This document shows, in pieces, positions 16,112 to 23,524 of a DNA stretch of 33,282 bases. Position 1 is the stretch's first letter. Each line of letters opens with the position of its first letter. The notes beneath the pieces are model-generated. The model worked only from the letters and a program-made list of their open reading frames with translations. It did no database searches and was not told where the DNA came from. Made by a program: the position numbers and the translations under genes. Origin of the DNA: Candidatus Poribacteria bacterium (GTDB lineage Bacteria; Poribacteria; WGA-4E; WGA-3G); the NCBI GenBank assembly GCA_007571305.1, contig RKRR01000180.1:1-33282 (forward strand), in the 5' to 3' direction.

Positions 16112-16885
16112 TTAGTAGGTCGATTTGAGTTTTCCCCAAACGGTTGAGAGTTTGCCAGTCGCCTGAACAGCAAGGATCTCATCAGGGGTGCATTCGTCAG
16201 CCGTCTCGCAAATTGCCCAATTGTCAAATGATACAATGGTCAGTGCAGGTGCGCCTCTGCTTGAACCACCGTTGAGTCCGACTTGTCCGCTCTCAGGTCT
16301 GACGTTTCCGAAGTCAAGTTTACTATCAAGAAGCCAGTCTTTAGGTTCCTCTTTGCCTTCCTCCCAGATTTTACCGGTAAACCCTTTGTCGGATATCTCT
16401 GCCTTCATCCAGTACCATGTACCGAGTTCTACCTCTCCGAAAGGGGGTTCGGTGTCATTCTGTTTCCAGGCAAGATGGTCATTGAGGAACTCCATGTTGT
16501 TGAGAAAATGGTGAATCAGGAAGGCGTAACCGGAGGCATCTCCCGGATCTAGACGGAATCCGAGTCCACACCGGGCAAGGTCACCATCTCCCCAATCATC
16601 TACGCGAATCATCACTAAGCCAGTATGTGGTTCCGGGAAACCGCCGTCTAAGACAAGGTAGGTGTGGTCGCCCGGAGCTTCATGGGTTTGACTGATAACG
16701 CCGCCCTCTTCTACCCAATCGCCATCATGGTTCTTGAATTCATATTTGCCATCAATTTTTCCATCTTCGAAATCGTCGAGGTATAAAACTTCGCCAAAAC
16801 TGGTGGAAATCCATACGAAAATAGCAGTACACACCAGCGTGGAGAAGAGAGATTTGGGGGTTGATAAACTCTTAACAATGTTCAT
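16112..16885 (-). CDS. Secreted jelly-roll (DUF1080-like) protein with TWG-type tail
   Basis: A 257-residue protein: signal peptide about 1-31 (ending STSFGE), then one beta-rich domain beginning VLYLDDFEDGKIDGKYEFKN with LGFRLDPGDASGYAFLIHHF and ELGTWYWMKAEISDKGFTGK. This pattern fits the concanavalin-A-like family related to DUF1080 (3-keto-disaccharide hydrolase-like), which binds or cleaves glycans; no catalytic residues can be assigned. The tail is LAVQATGKLSTVWGKLKSTY, a variant with Val before WG. The ATG has AAGGAG upstream. It lies downstream of the SDR gene on the same strand, with a 223-base gap that likely holds its own promoter. Extracytoplasmic binding of a polysaccharide is an inference. 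Confidence 0.75.
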   Translation of the reverse strand: MNIVKSLSTPKSLFSTLVCTAIFVWISTSFGEVLYLDDFEDGKIDGKYEFKNHDGDWVEEGGVISQTHEAPGDHTYLVLDGGFPEPHTGLVMIRVDDWGDGDLARCGLGFRLDPGDASGYAFLIHHFLNNMEFLNDHLAWKQNDTEPPFGEVELGTWYWMKAEISDKGFTGKIWEEGKEEPKDWLLDSKLDFGNVRPESGQVGLNGGSSRGAPALTIVSFDNWAICETADECTPDEILAVQATGKLSTVWGKLKSTY

Positions 16886-17108
16886 TAGAGCAAGTCTCCT
16901 TCAAAATAATTCTTTGTTGATCTCATTTTACATAAGTTTCTGTTACAATATTTTAGACAAATATACACCGTTTTTGTTTGAAAAGACAAAGGATTTTGGC
17001 GATCTGTGGTGCCCTGTTCCTACAATTCTTGTTTGTTTTTTATCAGGTGAGAACTTGGGAGGACTTAATATCGAATAAACGGATATCGTCCATGCGGACC
17101 TACTATCT

Positions 17109-17897
17109 TTATGGCGTTGAGCGTCTTTTGCCACCATCCATATAAAGCGAGCTTCCAAACATATAGGAGCAAGCTTCAGAGGCTAAGAACGTTACGACGT
17201 TCGCGACCTCTTCCGGTTCTGCAATACGTCCAGCAGGTAGTTCTTGTCCGAGTTCCTGTAATACTGTCTCGACATCGCGTCCCTCACGCTCGGCTTTTGC
17301 ACCTTGCTGCGTGCGTGCTCGACTAGTGTTCGTCAATCCCGGACAAACAGTATTTACCAAAATGCCGGCACCGGCAACAGCGTCGGAGAGTGCACGCGTA
17401 ATATTAAGGATGGTGATATTAGCAGCCCCTGTGGGTATATTGCTACGAGTGGGACTTGTACCAGCTGAACCTGCGATGTTGATGATTCGTCCCCACCGGT
17501 TTTCTTTCATGTACGGGATAACCAATTGAGACATCCGAAGGTAACTATAGGTTTTCAATGAGAGTGCCTCATCAATGAGATGTGGGGACAGTTCCAAAAT
17601 ATCGGCATTCCGCGCGGCCCCGACATTGTTGACGAGGATATCGACACCACCAAAGCGATCAACTGTCTCCCGCACCACCTTCTCACAATTCGCGGGTATA
17701 TTTAGATCACCTGCGACAGCATGTCCTTCGGATCCTGCCTGTTCAATTTCCGCGAGCGTTTGATTGAGTGTATCGTGTGTGCGGGCAGCAATACAGATGC
17801 GAACACCCTCTCGTGCTAATACCAGGGCACACTGTTTACCGATACCGCGGCTACCACCGGTAACGATTGCGCGTTTTCCACTCAATCCTAAGTCCAT
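17109..17897 (-). CDS. SDR-family protein lacking the catalytic Tyr/Lys
   Basis: A 262-residue Rossmann-fold protein with an intact cofactor site: TGGSRGIG (13-20) and NNVG (90-93), and a C-terminus (YMFGSSLYMDGG) as in FabG-like SDRs. In the active-site helix, where a classical SDR has Y-x3-K, this one reads IPTGAANITI, with T156 and N160 at the expected positions after S144. It may bind NAD(P) yet lack the usual reductase chemistry, or use a different proton donor; some SDR subfamilies with a GAAN segment are known. The start MDLGLSGKRAIVTGG has AAAGGA upstream. It sits between two genes for secreted TWG-tail proteins but is cytoplasmic itself. Confidence 0.82.
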   Translation of the reverse strand: MDLGLSGKRAIVTGGSRGIGKQCALVLAREGVRICIAARTHDTLNQTLAEIEQAGSEGHAVAGDLNIPANCEKVVRETVDRFGGVDILVNNVGAARNADILELSPHLIDEALSLKTYSYLRMSQLVIPYMKENRWGRIINIAGSAGTSPTRSNIPTGAANITILNITRALSDAVAGAGILVNTVCPGLTNTSRARTQQGAKAEREGRDVETVLQELGQELPAGRIAEPEEVANVVTFLASEACSYMFGSSLYMDGGKRRSTP

Positions 17898-17948
17898 ATA
17901 TCGTGCGTCCTTTACGGTGTTTCTGGTTTCCTAATGGATTACGGGAAT

Positions 17949-18656
17949 CTACTGGATTGCTTTCAAACTTCCCCATGTGATGGTAAGTTTGTCACGTGAT
18001 TCGACGGCGAGGCTTGAACCGCCTTTATCAAACACCTCTACGTCGTCGATGAGGGTTTCAGATTTCCACTCTCGGATGCCGAATCCGCCTTTTGGATAGG
18101 GAACTTTACCGTATTCGGTAATCTGTTTGCCATCGAGTGAGACAGTGAGTTTTTTATCCGCTACAGTGACCGAAAGCTCATGCCATTCGTCGAGTTCGAT
18201 GTTGATGTCTGTCTTGGCGACGATCGGCCAACCGCCACCCCGTTCAAAGACATTGAGAATGTTTTCTCGCGGATCTCCACAACACAACCGTTTTCTCGCT
18301 GGTTCAACAAGCATATATTCGGTTGCCAACTGTGCGCGCACAATCAGACCGAATGCGGCAAATTCCGCTGTTTCACCAACGATATTGAATTTTGCTCGCA
18401 GTGTGTAATCCGTCAGATCCTCGAATCCTTCAAGAAAAAGAACATCAGCATCGGTTTGATCGTTCCTTGTGTCAAAGACGAGGACGGTATTGTTCGGATT
18501 GCCCGGATCTTCCTCAATTTTTATGGCTGGCACATCGGGCCATTTGATGTCAGTGTTTCCCTCAAAATCATCAAAAAACAGAGTTTCTGCCGTTGCCTTT
18601 CCAAATAGCAGAAGAATAATCCAAAAACTAACAACACACAGTCTTTGGATTCTCAT
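17949..18656 (-). CDS. Secreted jelly-roll protein with TWG tail
   Basis: A 235-residue protein: signal peptide 1-23 (MRIQRLCVVSFWIILLLFGK, then ATAE), then a single beta-sandwich domain starting LFFDDFEGNTDIKW, with DYTLRAKFNIVGETAEFAAF, ELDEWHELSVTVADKKLTVS and KGGFGIREWKSETLIDDVEV. This is the layout of DUF1080/LamG-like glycan-binding jelly rolls. The tail is LAVESRDKLTITWGSLKAIQ. The ATG has AAGGAGAAC upstream. It starts about 50 bases before the SDR gene on the same strand, so the two may be co-transcribed. Ligand unknown. Confidence 0.75.
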   Translation of the reverse strand: MRIQRLCVVSFWIILLLFGKATAETLFFDDFEGNTDIKWPDVPAIKIEEDPGNPNNTVLVFDTRNDQTDADVLFLEGFEDLTDYTLRAKFNIVGETAEFAAFGLIVRAQLATEYMLVEPARKRLCCGDPRENILNVFERGGGWPIVAKTDINIELDEWHELSVTVADKKLTVSLDGKQITEYGKVPYPKGGFGIREWKSETLIDDVEVFDKGGSSLAVESRDKLTITWGSLKAIQ

Positions 18657-18734
18657 TTTGAGTTCTCCTTCAGGGTATAACTAACGGGGAGATGCCCATC
18701 TCAGTCTGGCGGGCATCCCATTTTTTATACACTG

Positions 18735-18889
18735 TATCCAAGTTGCCAATTATGTAGCATAGGCTGTTAGCCTGTGCATCTTCGCTCCGAAAATGACAGG
18801 GAATACCCCCAATTTTTCGCAAAATGAAGGATTCTCGGTAAAAACGGGTGTTCGTGGATATGAAACCATATAGGTAGCAACTTGGGTTA
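18735..18889 (+). mobile_element. MITE-like repeat, family A copy 2 (about 155 bp)
   Basis: Ends TATCCAAGTTGC (18735) and GCAACTTGGGTTA (to 18889), inverted. The similarity may extend outward (ATACAC-TGTA on one side, TGTATG/ACACTGTG on the other). Near the left end it has the hairpin GCATAGGCT-GTT-AGCCTGTGC (18758-18778). The interior differs from copies 1 and 3 apart from the hairpin and ends. No coding capacity. It lies between two TWG-tail genes. Confidence 0.65.
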
Positions 18890-18919
18890 CACTGTGTATG
18901 CACACCTTTCGATGTGTAT

Positions 18920-19762
18920 CTATTGGGAGGATTTGAGTGAACCCCAAGTCGTCGCTATTTTCCCAGCGGCTTCAACGGCTAACGCGCCTTCTATACCCTC
19001 ACCGAGTTTTGCTACGTCATCATCAGAGAGTACTGTGTCGAAGATAACAACTTCGTCAATGATACCGTTCCACTGACAACGTTTGCCACAGCCCGGATCC
19101 GCGCCGATATAGACCTCTTCGGGAGATGCCCACGGCGGGCCTTTTGCATCTTCGGAGTTCTGTAGTTTGCCGTTGACGTAGACATGGAGTTGGGAGCCAT
19201 CCCATGTGCCGACGAGATGTATCCATTCTTTGGAAGAGAGTTCATCACCGAGGACTTCAAGTTTCCCTCCACCGTTGGCGGCACGGATATGGAACGCTGC
19301 CTGCGTGCTATTTTGTCCGTTTTCGTGTGCACCCGTTCCGAGTAGGTACTGGGACCACGTTGAACATCCAAGCCCTTTCCATATTACACATTTTCCGGTT
19401 GGATCCTCTGCCGCGTAGACCCAAGAGTGGATTGAGAATCCTTTAGATTCCTTGAAATCCAAGGCGGCTAACGTTTTATCTTCACCCTTGGTGCCGAGTT
19501 TGACCCAAGTGTCTGCACCATTAAATTCTAATCCGCCGCCAAATTTGCCTTTCGCCCATTTCAGGTCGCCGACAAATTCACCATCAGTTCCGTTACCGGA
19601 AAGATCTTTTACAACTTTACCTTTACCTTCTTCAAAGGTCCACATCCCCGCAATGTCGCCTTCATCAAACGCAGCGTAGCTTGTAACCATCGCTGCCAAA
19701 CTCAAGGCAATAACAGCAATTGCGGTGATTGTATAATTCAGATAGCGTTTTGCCAAAAACAT
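18920..19762 (-). CDS. Secreted LamG-domain protein with TWG tail
   Basis: A 280-residue protein: signal peptide about 1-31 (ending VTSYAA), then one LamG domain: AGMWTFEEGKGKVVKDLSGN, GKFGGGLEFNGADTWVKLG, GFSIHSWVYA, EWIHLVGTWDGSQLHVYVNG and WNGIIDEVVIFDTVLSDDDV. It has a CxnC pattern (GCSTW, PGCGKRC) that could form disulfides. The tail is LAVEAAGKIATTWGSLKSSQ. The ATG has AAAGGAAT upstream. It probably binds an extracellular glycan or protein; no enzyme residues are visible. Its upstream neighbour on the same strand is another LamG protein, with only about 40 bases between, so the two may form one transcript. Confidence 0.82.
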   Translation of the reverse strand: MFLAKRYLNYTITAIAVIALSLAAMVTSYAAFDEGDIAGMWTFEEGKGKVVKDLSGNGTDGEFVGDLKWAKGKFGGGLEFNGADTWVKLGTKGEDKTLAALDFKESKGFSIHSWVYAAEDPTGKCVIWKGLGCSTWSQYLLGTGAHENGQNSTQAAFHIRAANGGGKLEVLGDELSSKEWIHLVGTWDGSQLHVYVNGKLQNSEDAKGPPWASPEEVYIGADPGCGKRCQWNGIIDEVVIFDTVLSDDDVAKLGEGIEGALAVEAAGKIATTWGSLKSSQ

Positions 19763-19804
19763 ATTCCTTTCCCTTTTGAGAACGATTCTATGATCGTTTC
19801 TCCG

Positions 19805-20563
19805 TTATTTTTTCAGACTGCCCCATGTGACAGCCAATTTCTCTTTCGCGTCTACGGCGAGAGTCGTCTCGAAACCGTCATCCATAACCGCTTGCACGTC
19901 ATCTTCTTCGAGAAAAGCGTTGAAGATGATGAACTCATCTAACAGCCCTTCCCATTGCCGGGATTGATTCCAGTCACCAATTCGGGCAGGATCGAGCACA
20001 CCGGGGTTTCCGCCCCAATCGTTCTCAATATCAAGTTTGCCGTTGACGTAAAAACGGATTTTCTTTTGCTTTGCACTATAAGCGGTTGCGATGTGAACCC
20101 ATTTATCCATCTGATCACCTGCCAACATGTAGTTCGCAAAAGTATCGTTCCCACCTGGGTTGCTGTGGATGGAGAACTCGACTTTATTATTCGGGTGCAT
20201 CTGGTAATGGATGTCCCCTGCTTTCCAACCGTTGACGTTGAAAAAAACACGCCATGCTCCCTCACGTCCAGTGGATTTGACCCAGTGCGTGAAGGTAATT
20301 TCTTCAAATTCGCCAAGCCGTTTCGGGATTTCGATCCAGTCGCTTGAGCCGTTCAATTCGATCGCGTCTCCGAATTTTCCGCCGACAAATTTCCCACCTT
20401 TTACTTCGCCATCAAACCCGTTTCCGGACATATCTTCGGCATCGCCCTCAAACAGCCATGCTGCCGCAATCATATCTTCAGTGATTTCTGCAGAACTGAG
20501 CATACTACTCCCCAGTATGAGCAGTGCACTGAGGGTAACTTTGATAATTCTTGAATTTAACAA
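19805..20563 (-). CDS. Secreted LamG-domain protein with TWG tail, TTG start
   Basis: A 252-residue protein. The start is TTG (20563-20561) with a perfect AGGAGG five bases upstream and directly precedes a signal peptide (about 1-25, ending MLSSAE). The LamG domain follows: AAAWLFEGDAEDMSGNGFDG, GKFGDAIELNGSSDWIEI, EITFTHWVKS, KWVHIATAYSAKQKKIRFYV, and WEGLLDEFIIFNAFLEEDDV. The tail is LAVDAKEKLAVTWGSLKK. A sigma-70-type promoter lies about 90 bases upstream (20652-20681). The gene sits 42 bases before the next LamG gene and probably heads a two-gene unit. Role inferred as extracellular binding. Confidence 0.82.
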   Translation of the reverse strand: MLNSRIIKVTLSALLILGSSMLSSAEITEDMIAAAWLFEGDAEDMSGNGFDGEVKGGKFVGGKFGDAIELNGSSDWIEIPKRLGEFEEITFTHWVKSTGREGAWRVFFNVNGWKAGDIHYQMHPNNKVEFSIHSNPGGNDTFANYMLAGDQMDKWVHIATAYSAKQKKIRFYVNGKLDIENDWGGNPGVLDPARIGDWNQSRQWEGLLDEFIIFNAFLEEDDVQAVMDDGFETTLAVDAKEKLAVTWGSLKK

Positions 20564-20651
20564 AACAACCTCCTATATGTTGCCAAAAAAACCGATATAC
20601 CTTAGATATTTCCGATTCTTTTAAGGCACTTCTTATTCTGTGTTCACTTTA

Positions 20652-20681
20652 ATTATAACATAAAAAAACGTGGAGATACAA
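20652..20681 (-). promoter_or_regulatory. Sigma-70-type promoter upstream of LamG gene
   Basis: On the minus strand TTGTAT (20681-20676) and TATAAT (20657-20652) are spaced by 18 bases, in an AT-rich stretch between the PhyH stop and the LamG gene at 20563. Its -10 box matches the consensus exactly. Confidence 0.5.
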
Positions 20682-20715
20682 CCTATTCTTAAGACTGGAA
20701 ATCTTGGTGGGAGGA

Positions 20716-21570
20716 TTAAAGGAATCTTTCTTTGTGTGGACTGCCTTCCCACTGGACACGCCACATCTGCCATGATGTGGGACACTGCTTGCTCTCGCTC
20801 TCGCGAGCTGGGCAGGCGATCGCTTCGTGCCAGAGTCCGTTGAGCAAGGTGCCGGTGCGACTGAACCGAAAATCTGTCGACCAGCGGATGCAGTCGCTGT
20901 GATTGACTAACGATCGATGGAAGACCAGATTGTTAAAGACGAGCAGGTCGCCCTTCTGCATCTCTAAGGTATCGATGTCGGTATCAGATGAGGTGGGAGA
21001 GAGAACCGGAACGGCAAACGTCTCACCGGGCACGCGATGATAGGTTTGTAAGCCTAACTTGTGACTTCCAGGTAGGAATTGTAGGGGACCGTTCTCCAAT
21101 TTAACATCGACGAGCGGGAGCCAAACGGTCAAGTGTGTATCGTTTTCGGTCTCCGGCATATATGCGCTGTCTTGATGCCACGGGAGGGTCGTGAGTTTTT
21201 CGTTGGGGAGTTTCGGACGCACCCAAAAATCGCCGTTGAATTGAATATCACTTCCGATAAGGGACTCCAAGATGTCTAACACCTTCGGATGGGTTATCAA
21301 ATTAAAGAGTGCCTCACTGAAAACAAGTGTATGCCAGCCAAATACCTCGTTTTCTCTGCCGCACGCCTTTAGCACAGTGTGCCAACGACGTTCAAAAGGC
21401 ATCTCTTCATAGACATCCGAGATGACCCCTGCCTTATAGAGTTCGGTGGCACGCGTGCTAACGACTTCGGAGACAACAGCGATGAACGGGGCAAGATCCG
21501 ATTCAGATAGTGCCGATTGAACAACAAGATAACCTTGCTCTGCAAATTTTTCAAGATTCGTTTCCATCAT
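20716..21570 (-). CDS. Phytanoyl-CoA dioxygenase (PhyH) family Fe(II)/2-oxoglutarate oxygenase
   Basis: About 284 residues from tandem ATGs at 21570/21567 (MMETNLEKFAEQGYLVVQSA); the longer frame would overlap the upstream gene. The iron-binding facial triad is visible: H132-x-D134 in LPWHQDSAY and H218 in FNNLVFHRSL, with R229 in the 2-oxoglutarate-binding stretch RWSTDFRFSRTG. GPLQFLPGSHKLG is a typical PhyH strand. These enzymes hydroxylate small molecules using 2-oxoglutarate and O2 in the cytoplasm; the substrate is unknown. The ATG falls two bases after the stop of the LamG gene at 21573 with no ribosome site of its own, so translation is probably coupled. This pairs a cytoplasmic oxygenase with a secreted LamG protein in one operon. 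Confidence 0.85.
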   Translation of the reverse strand: MMETNLEKFAEQGYLVVQSALSESDLAPFIAVVSEVVSTRATELYKAGVISDVYEEMPFERRWHTVLKACGRENEVFGWHTLVFSEALFNLITHPKVLDILESLIGSDIQFNGDFWVRPKLPNEKLTTLPWHQDSAYMPETENDTHLTVWLPLVDVKLENGPLQFLPGSHKLGLQTYHRVPGETFAVPVLSPTSSDTDIDTLEMQKGDLLVFNNLVFHRSLVNHSDCIRWSTDFRFSRTGTLLNGLWHEAIACPARESESKQCPTSWQMWRVQWEGSPHKERFL

Positions 21571-21572
21571 TC

Positions 21573-22301
21573 TTAATGAAGTGCTTTTATTGCTCCCCAA
21601 GTCGTTGTTAGTTTTCGTGCGGGTTTCACAGGGAGGGGATCCATGGAATCCTCAACAGAGATAGCTTTGTTCCAGAATGCTACTTCGTCAACGGCACCAC
21701 CAAAATGGTTCTGACCGTTCCGACTACCGATAGTGAAGGGTAATCCTTCGGTGATGTGAACGGCATCAGCACCCGGCATTTCGCCTTCTAATTTTCCATC
21801 AACGTAAGCCTTCACGGATTTACCGTCGTATGAACCGAAGATGTGGTACCATTTTCCAATTTCCATTTTAACATTGCCCACACAACAGACGAGGTTGTTG
21901 CCGGGACCGGTAGAAACTTCAAAAGAGAGTGTCGCATCAGGTTCGATGAAGAAACCGTAACTCCAGTTGAGGTGAATACCCTTCTCAGCAACGGCAACCC
22001 ATGAACCGAGTTTGAGTGGCTGAATCCACGCCGCCATAGACAACGTTTCGAGTTCAGAAATTGTGGGCGCGTCGGGGATCTCGACGTAGTCGGTACTGCC
22101 GTTGAACGCTAACGCTTCGCCGAATTTCCCTGCTACTACTTTTGGATTCCCGTGGATATTGCCATCGTGACCGTTTCCGGTTAAGTCATCCACACCATCT
22201 GCCTTGTCAAATGACCAGTAGGCTACTAATTCAGCGTTTGCTGTGAGATTGACGATGCCAAACAAGAGAAACATGAGACACACAATTTTGGCAAGCGACA
22301 C
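21573..22301 (-). CDS. Secreted LamG-domain protein with TWG-type tail, GTG start
   Basis: 242 residues from a GTG at 22301 with GGAGGT seven bases upstream; this places a signal peptide (about 1-23, SLAKIVCLMFLLFGIVNLTA) at the N-terminus, while the longer frame from an upstream ATG does not. The LamG domain shows ELVAYWSFDKADGVDDLTGN, GKFGEALAFNGSTDYVEI, LSMAAWIQP, GKWYHIFGSYDGKSVKAYVD and FGGAVDEVAFWNKAISVEDS. The tail is LPVKPARKLTTTWGAIKALH, the most divergent of the seven but keeping K, TWG and IK. The stop overlaps the PhyH start region, so the two genes form an operon. Confidence 0.8.
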   Translation of the reverse strand: MSLAKIVCLMFLLFGIVNLTANAELVAYWSFDKADGVDDLTGNGHDGNIHGNPKVVAGKFGEALAFNGSTDYVEIPDAPTISELETLSMAAWIQPLKLGSWVAVAEKGIHLNWSYGFFIEPDATLSFEVSTGPGNNLVCCVGNVKMEIGKWYHIFGSYDGKSVKAYVDGKLEGEMPGADAVHITEGLPFTIGSRNGQNHFGGAVDEVAFWNKAISVEDSMDPLPVKPARKLTTTWGAIKALH

Positions 22302-22422
22302 GGTTGTACCTCCATTTAAGCGACAGTATGGCGAGACACAAGCCTCGCCTTCCCGTGAAACAGACATTTGAATATGCACTTACAAAATGCGTCGCAGGTT
22401 GCGAAGAACGACAAAGTCTGCC

Positions 22423-23460
22423 CTATAGCTGATATCTCAATTTATCCATGAGCCCATCTGGTGGATCAAAGGGGAGTTCGATCACTTCGTTTGTGATGCC
22501 GCTGTAGTAAATTCCCAAAAGTAGGTTGAACTCCGCGAGCGATTGTTCGAGATGGGTGGGATGGACCTTGCTTTCATCGTCCAGCCAATCAAAAACAGCT
22601 TCGGTAAGGTTCCCCTGTGCGGCGACATCCTGTTCTCCGTAGTTAAGGGGACCCCCTTCATAACCGTTTTCTGGGGTTGAACGTTCCCAACTACTGAATC
22701 GCCAATGCACGAAACCCTTCATTCCAACGACAAAAACGCGTTTGTGAAAAAAGACAACTGGATCGTCAGATGCGGTCGGTGCGATGGCTGTCCCGAATGC
22801 CACAGAGACATGAAGTCCGTTCTCGTACTGGACGCGCGCGCTCGCAAATTGCGGGGAGGGTTGTGCTGAATCTAAGTGTTCGGCACCAGATATCTGTCCC
22901 AGAACTCGGACTGGACGCGAGTTGTCAATATAAGAGGACACCAACTGCAGCACATGCGGCCCCTGATCTACCGGTGTGCTGCGTGCGCTGGCATCAATGA
23001 ACTTGATTTCGCCGATGCGACCTTCTGCGACATCCCGTTTCAATTCCAGATTTTGTGGATGGAAATTGAGTTGTGTATTGACGACAAACTTCGTTTGCGT
23101 TTCCTTGGAGAGACCTGCGATCTGTTTCCAGTCCTCGCTTTCAACCGCAATCGGTTTCTCCACAATTGCTGCAGGCACACCCGCATCCGAGGCTTGTTTC
23201 ATCAATGGATAGCGGATCCGTTCATTGCTACCCCGCAGCACAGGGGCCGTGACGATATGGAGGACATCGGGCTTCTCTTTTTCAAGCATCTCGTCCAAGT
23301 CGGTGTAACGGGAGGAGATGTCGAAGTCGTCTCCGAATTTGTTGAGCAACTCTGTGTTCATATCGCAGATTGCGGCAAGTCTACCATTTTTAACGAAGCG
23401 ATAGGCATCTGCGTGAGCGCGTGCGCGTCCGCCGCATCCTAACATCGCTGTTTTATACAT
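22423..23460 (-). CDS. Gfo/Idh/MocA-family oxidoreductase, paralogue 1
   Basis: A 345-residue NAD(P)-dependent oxidoreductase. The N-terminal Rossmann domain opens with MYKTAMLGCGGRARAHADAY (a GxGG-type variant of the dinucleotide motif) and includes VEKPIAVE, the EKP signature whose Lys is catalytic in the family. The C-terminal alpha/beta domain carries HVLQLVSSYID, where the family usually has a catalytic His, and WRFSSWERSTPENGYEG. The family oxidises or epimerises sugars, inositols and related polyols; the substrate is not predictable. AAAGGAGACC precedes the ATG. It is the downstream end of four tandem, highly similar copies. Its unique segment is AIAPTASDDPVVFF between AFGT and HKRVFV. 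Confidence 0.87.
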   Translation of the reverse strand: MYKTAMLGCGGRARAHADAYRFVKNGRLAAICDMNTELLNKFGDDFDISSRYTDLDEMLEKEKPDVLHIVTAPVLRGSNERIRYPLMKQASDAGVPAAIVEKPIAVESEDWKQIAGLSKETQTKFVVNTQLNFHPQNLELKRDVAEGRIGEIKFIDASARSTPVDQGPHVLQLVSSYIDNSRPVRVLGQISGAEHLDSAQPSPQFASARVQYENGLHVSVAFGTAIAPTASDDPVVFFHKRVFVVGMKGFVHWRFSSWERSTPENGYEGGPLNYGEQDVAAQGNLTEAVFDWLDDESKVHPTHLEQSLAEFNLLLGIYYSGITNEVIELPFDPPDGLMDKLRYQL

Positions 23461-23524
23461 AAAGGGTCTCCTTTAAATAAATCAATAATATTTCTGTATC
23501 AAGCCAGAATACTAAGCTCACTTT

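Noticed and set aside
17941..17955. ACGGGAATCTACT resembling the family B end CGGAATCTACTATA
   Set aside because: It overlaps the stop codon of a TWG-tail gene and has no second end or hairpin nearby; probably chance or a decayed remnant.
13879..22301. The TWG tail as a known sorting signal (PEP-CTERM, LPxTG, T9SS)
   Set aside because: No PEP or LPxTG motif, no hydrophobic helix, and too short for a T9SS C-terminal domain.
22876..23442. A 188-codon plus-strand frame opposite Gfo paralogue 1
   Set aside because: Exact antisense of a well-supported gene; similar shadows occur opposite the other paralogues.
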